Positions 15,239 to 15,340 of a DNA stretch of 15,340 nt are shown one piece after another (the stretch's first letter is position 1; each line of letters begins with the position of its first letter). This DNA is from JAXDBV01 sp034678415 (GTDB taxonomy: Bacteria > Bacteroidota > Bacteroidia > Bacteroidales > VadinHA17). The stretch is taken from the NCBI GenBank assembly GCA_034678415.1, contig JAXDBV010000338.1, forward strand, positions 1 to 15,340, written 5' to 3'. A program made the position numbers and the translations under genes. The notes beneath the pieces are model-generated. The model had not been told where the DNA came from, did not search any database, and was given only the letters and a program-made list of their open reading frames with translations.

Positions 15239-15340
15239 TCAGCGACGATATCGGTTCAACAGGGACAAGGAAGGGTATTCATAATGCATCAGCTGCTGCG
15301 TGCATGTTTGAATATTATATTGTACAGTGCTTTCCAGAAG
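15239..15340 (-). CDS. Possible C-terminal fragment of a gene entering from the right edge
   Basis: On the minus strand the frame is open from the right edge for 33 codons and ends in TGA at 15241-15239. The peptide ends YPSLSLLNRYRR and looks coding-like, but a stop-free run of this length is expected by chance about one time in five. I do not recognise the family. It may be the real C-terminus of a neighbouring gene or a decayed remnant together with 15112-15234. Confidence 0.25.
   Translation of the reverse strand, partial: LLESTVQYNIQTCTQQLMHYEYPSLSLLNRYRR

Noticed and set aside
14955..15340. tRNA or small RNA gene in the right-end gap
   Set aside because: No cloverleaf-compatible arms or T-loop signature were found by eye.
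1..15340. A defence, phage or CRISPR system
   Set aside because: No repeat-spacer pattern, no cas, restriction, toxin-antitoxin or phage genes were recognised; the gene content is housekeeping and envelope-related.

Overview
The window looks like an ordinary chromosomal segment from a member of the Bacteroidota, probably of the Bacteroidales/Marinilabiliales type. Four things point there: promoter elements of the form TTTG-N20-TAnnTTTG instead of -35/-10 boxes; a secreted protein with a type IX secretion (T9SS) C-terminal sorting domain; a type 2 isoleucyl-tRNA synthetase; and the gene order ileS - dksA/traR-like - lspA, which I recall from other members of this phylum. GC is near 50% in the housekeeping genes by hand counts. 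I found no rRNA, tRNA, CRISPR array or intact mobile element.

Layout from left to right. A patatin-like phospholipase (minus, cut by the left edge) diverges from rnr, the 3'-5' exoribonuclease RNase R (plus, 859-3012). A TetR-family regulator follows (plus), with a good promoter overlapped by an inverted repeat, so it is probably autoregulated. Next is a small exported YtfJ-like protein (plus, 3773-4312). On the minus strand lies ileS - dksA-like - lspA (9035 down to 4320): a strong ileS promoter at the right end, an intrinsic terminator after the dksA-like gene, and a separate candidate promoter for lspA. Another minus-strand group is an extended-SDR NAD-dependent epimerase/reductase, ribE (riboflavin synthase) and a membrane histidine kinase. 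ribE and the kinase overlap by 4 bases. A divergent intergenic region then leads to an AT-rich secreted repeat protein with a T9SS tail (plus), which converges on a Wzi-family outer-membrane beta-barrel (minus). The last ~390 bases hold no convincing complete gene, only coding-like scraps on the minus strand, one of which may be the C-terminus of a gene entering from the right.

The genes cover general functions: RNA turnover, tRNA charging, lipoprotein maturation, riboflavin synthesis and the cell envelope. I do not see a new multi-gene system. The points most worth a second look are the rearranged GIHH signature in IleRS (HxGH is normal), the mosaic secreted repeat protein, the sensorless kinase coupled to ribE with no response regulator beside it, and the promoter/operator arrangements at tetR and ileS.
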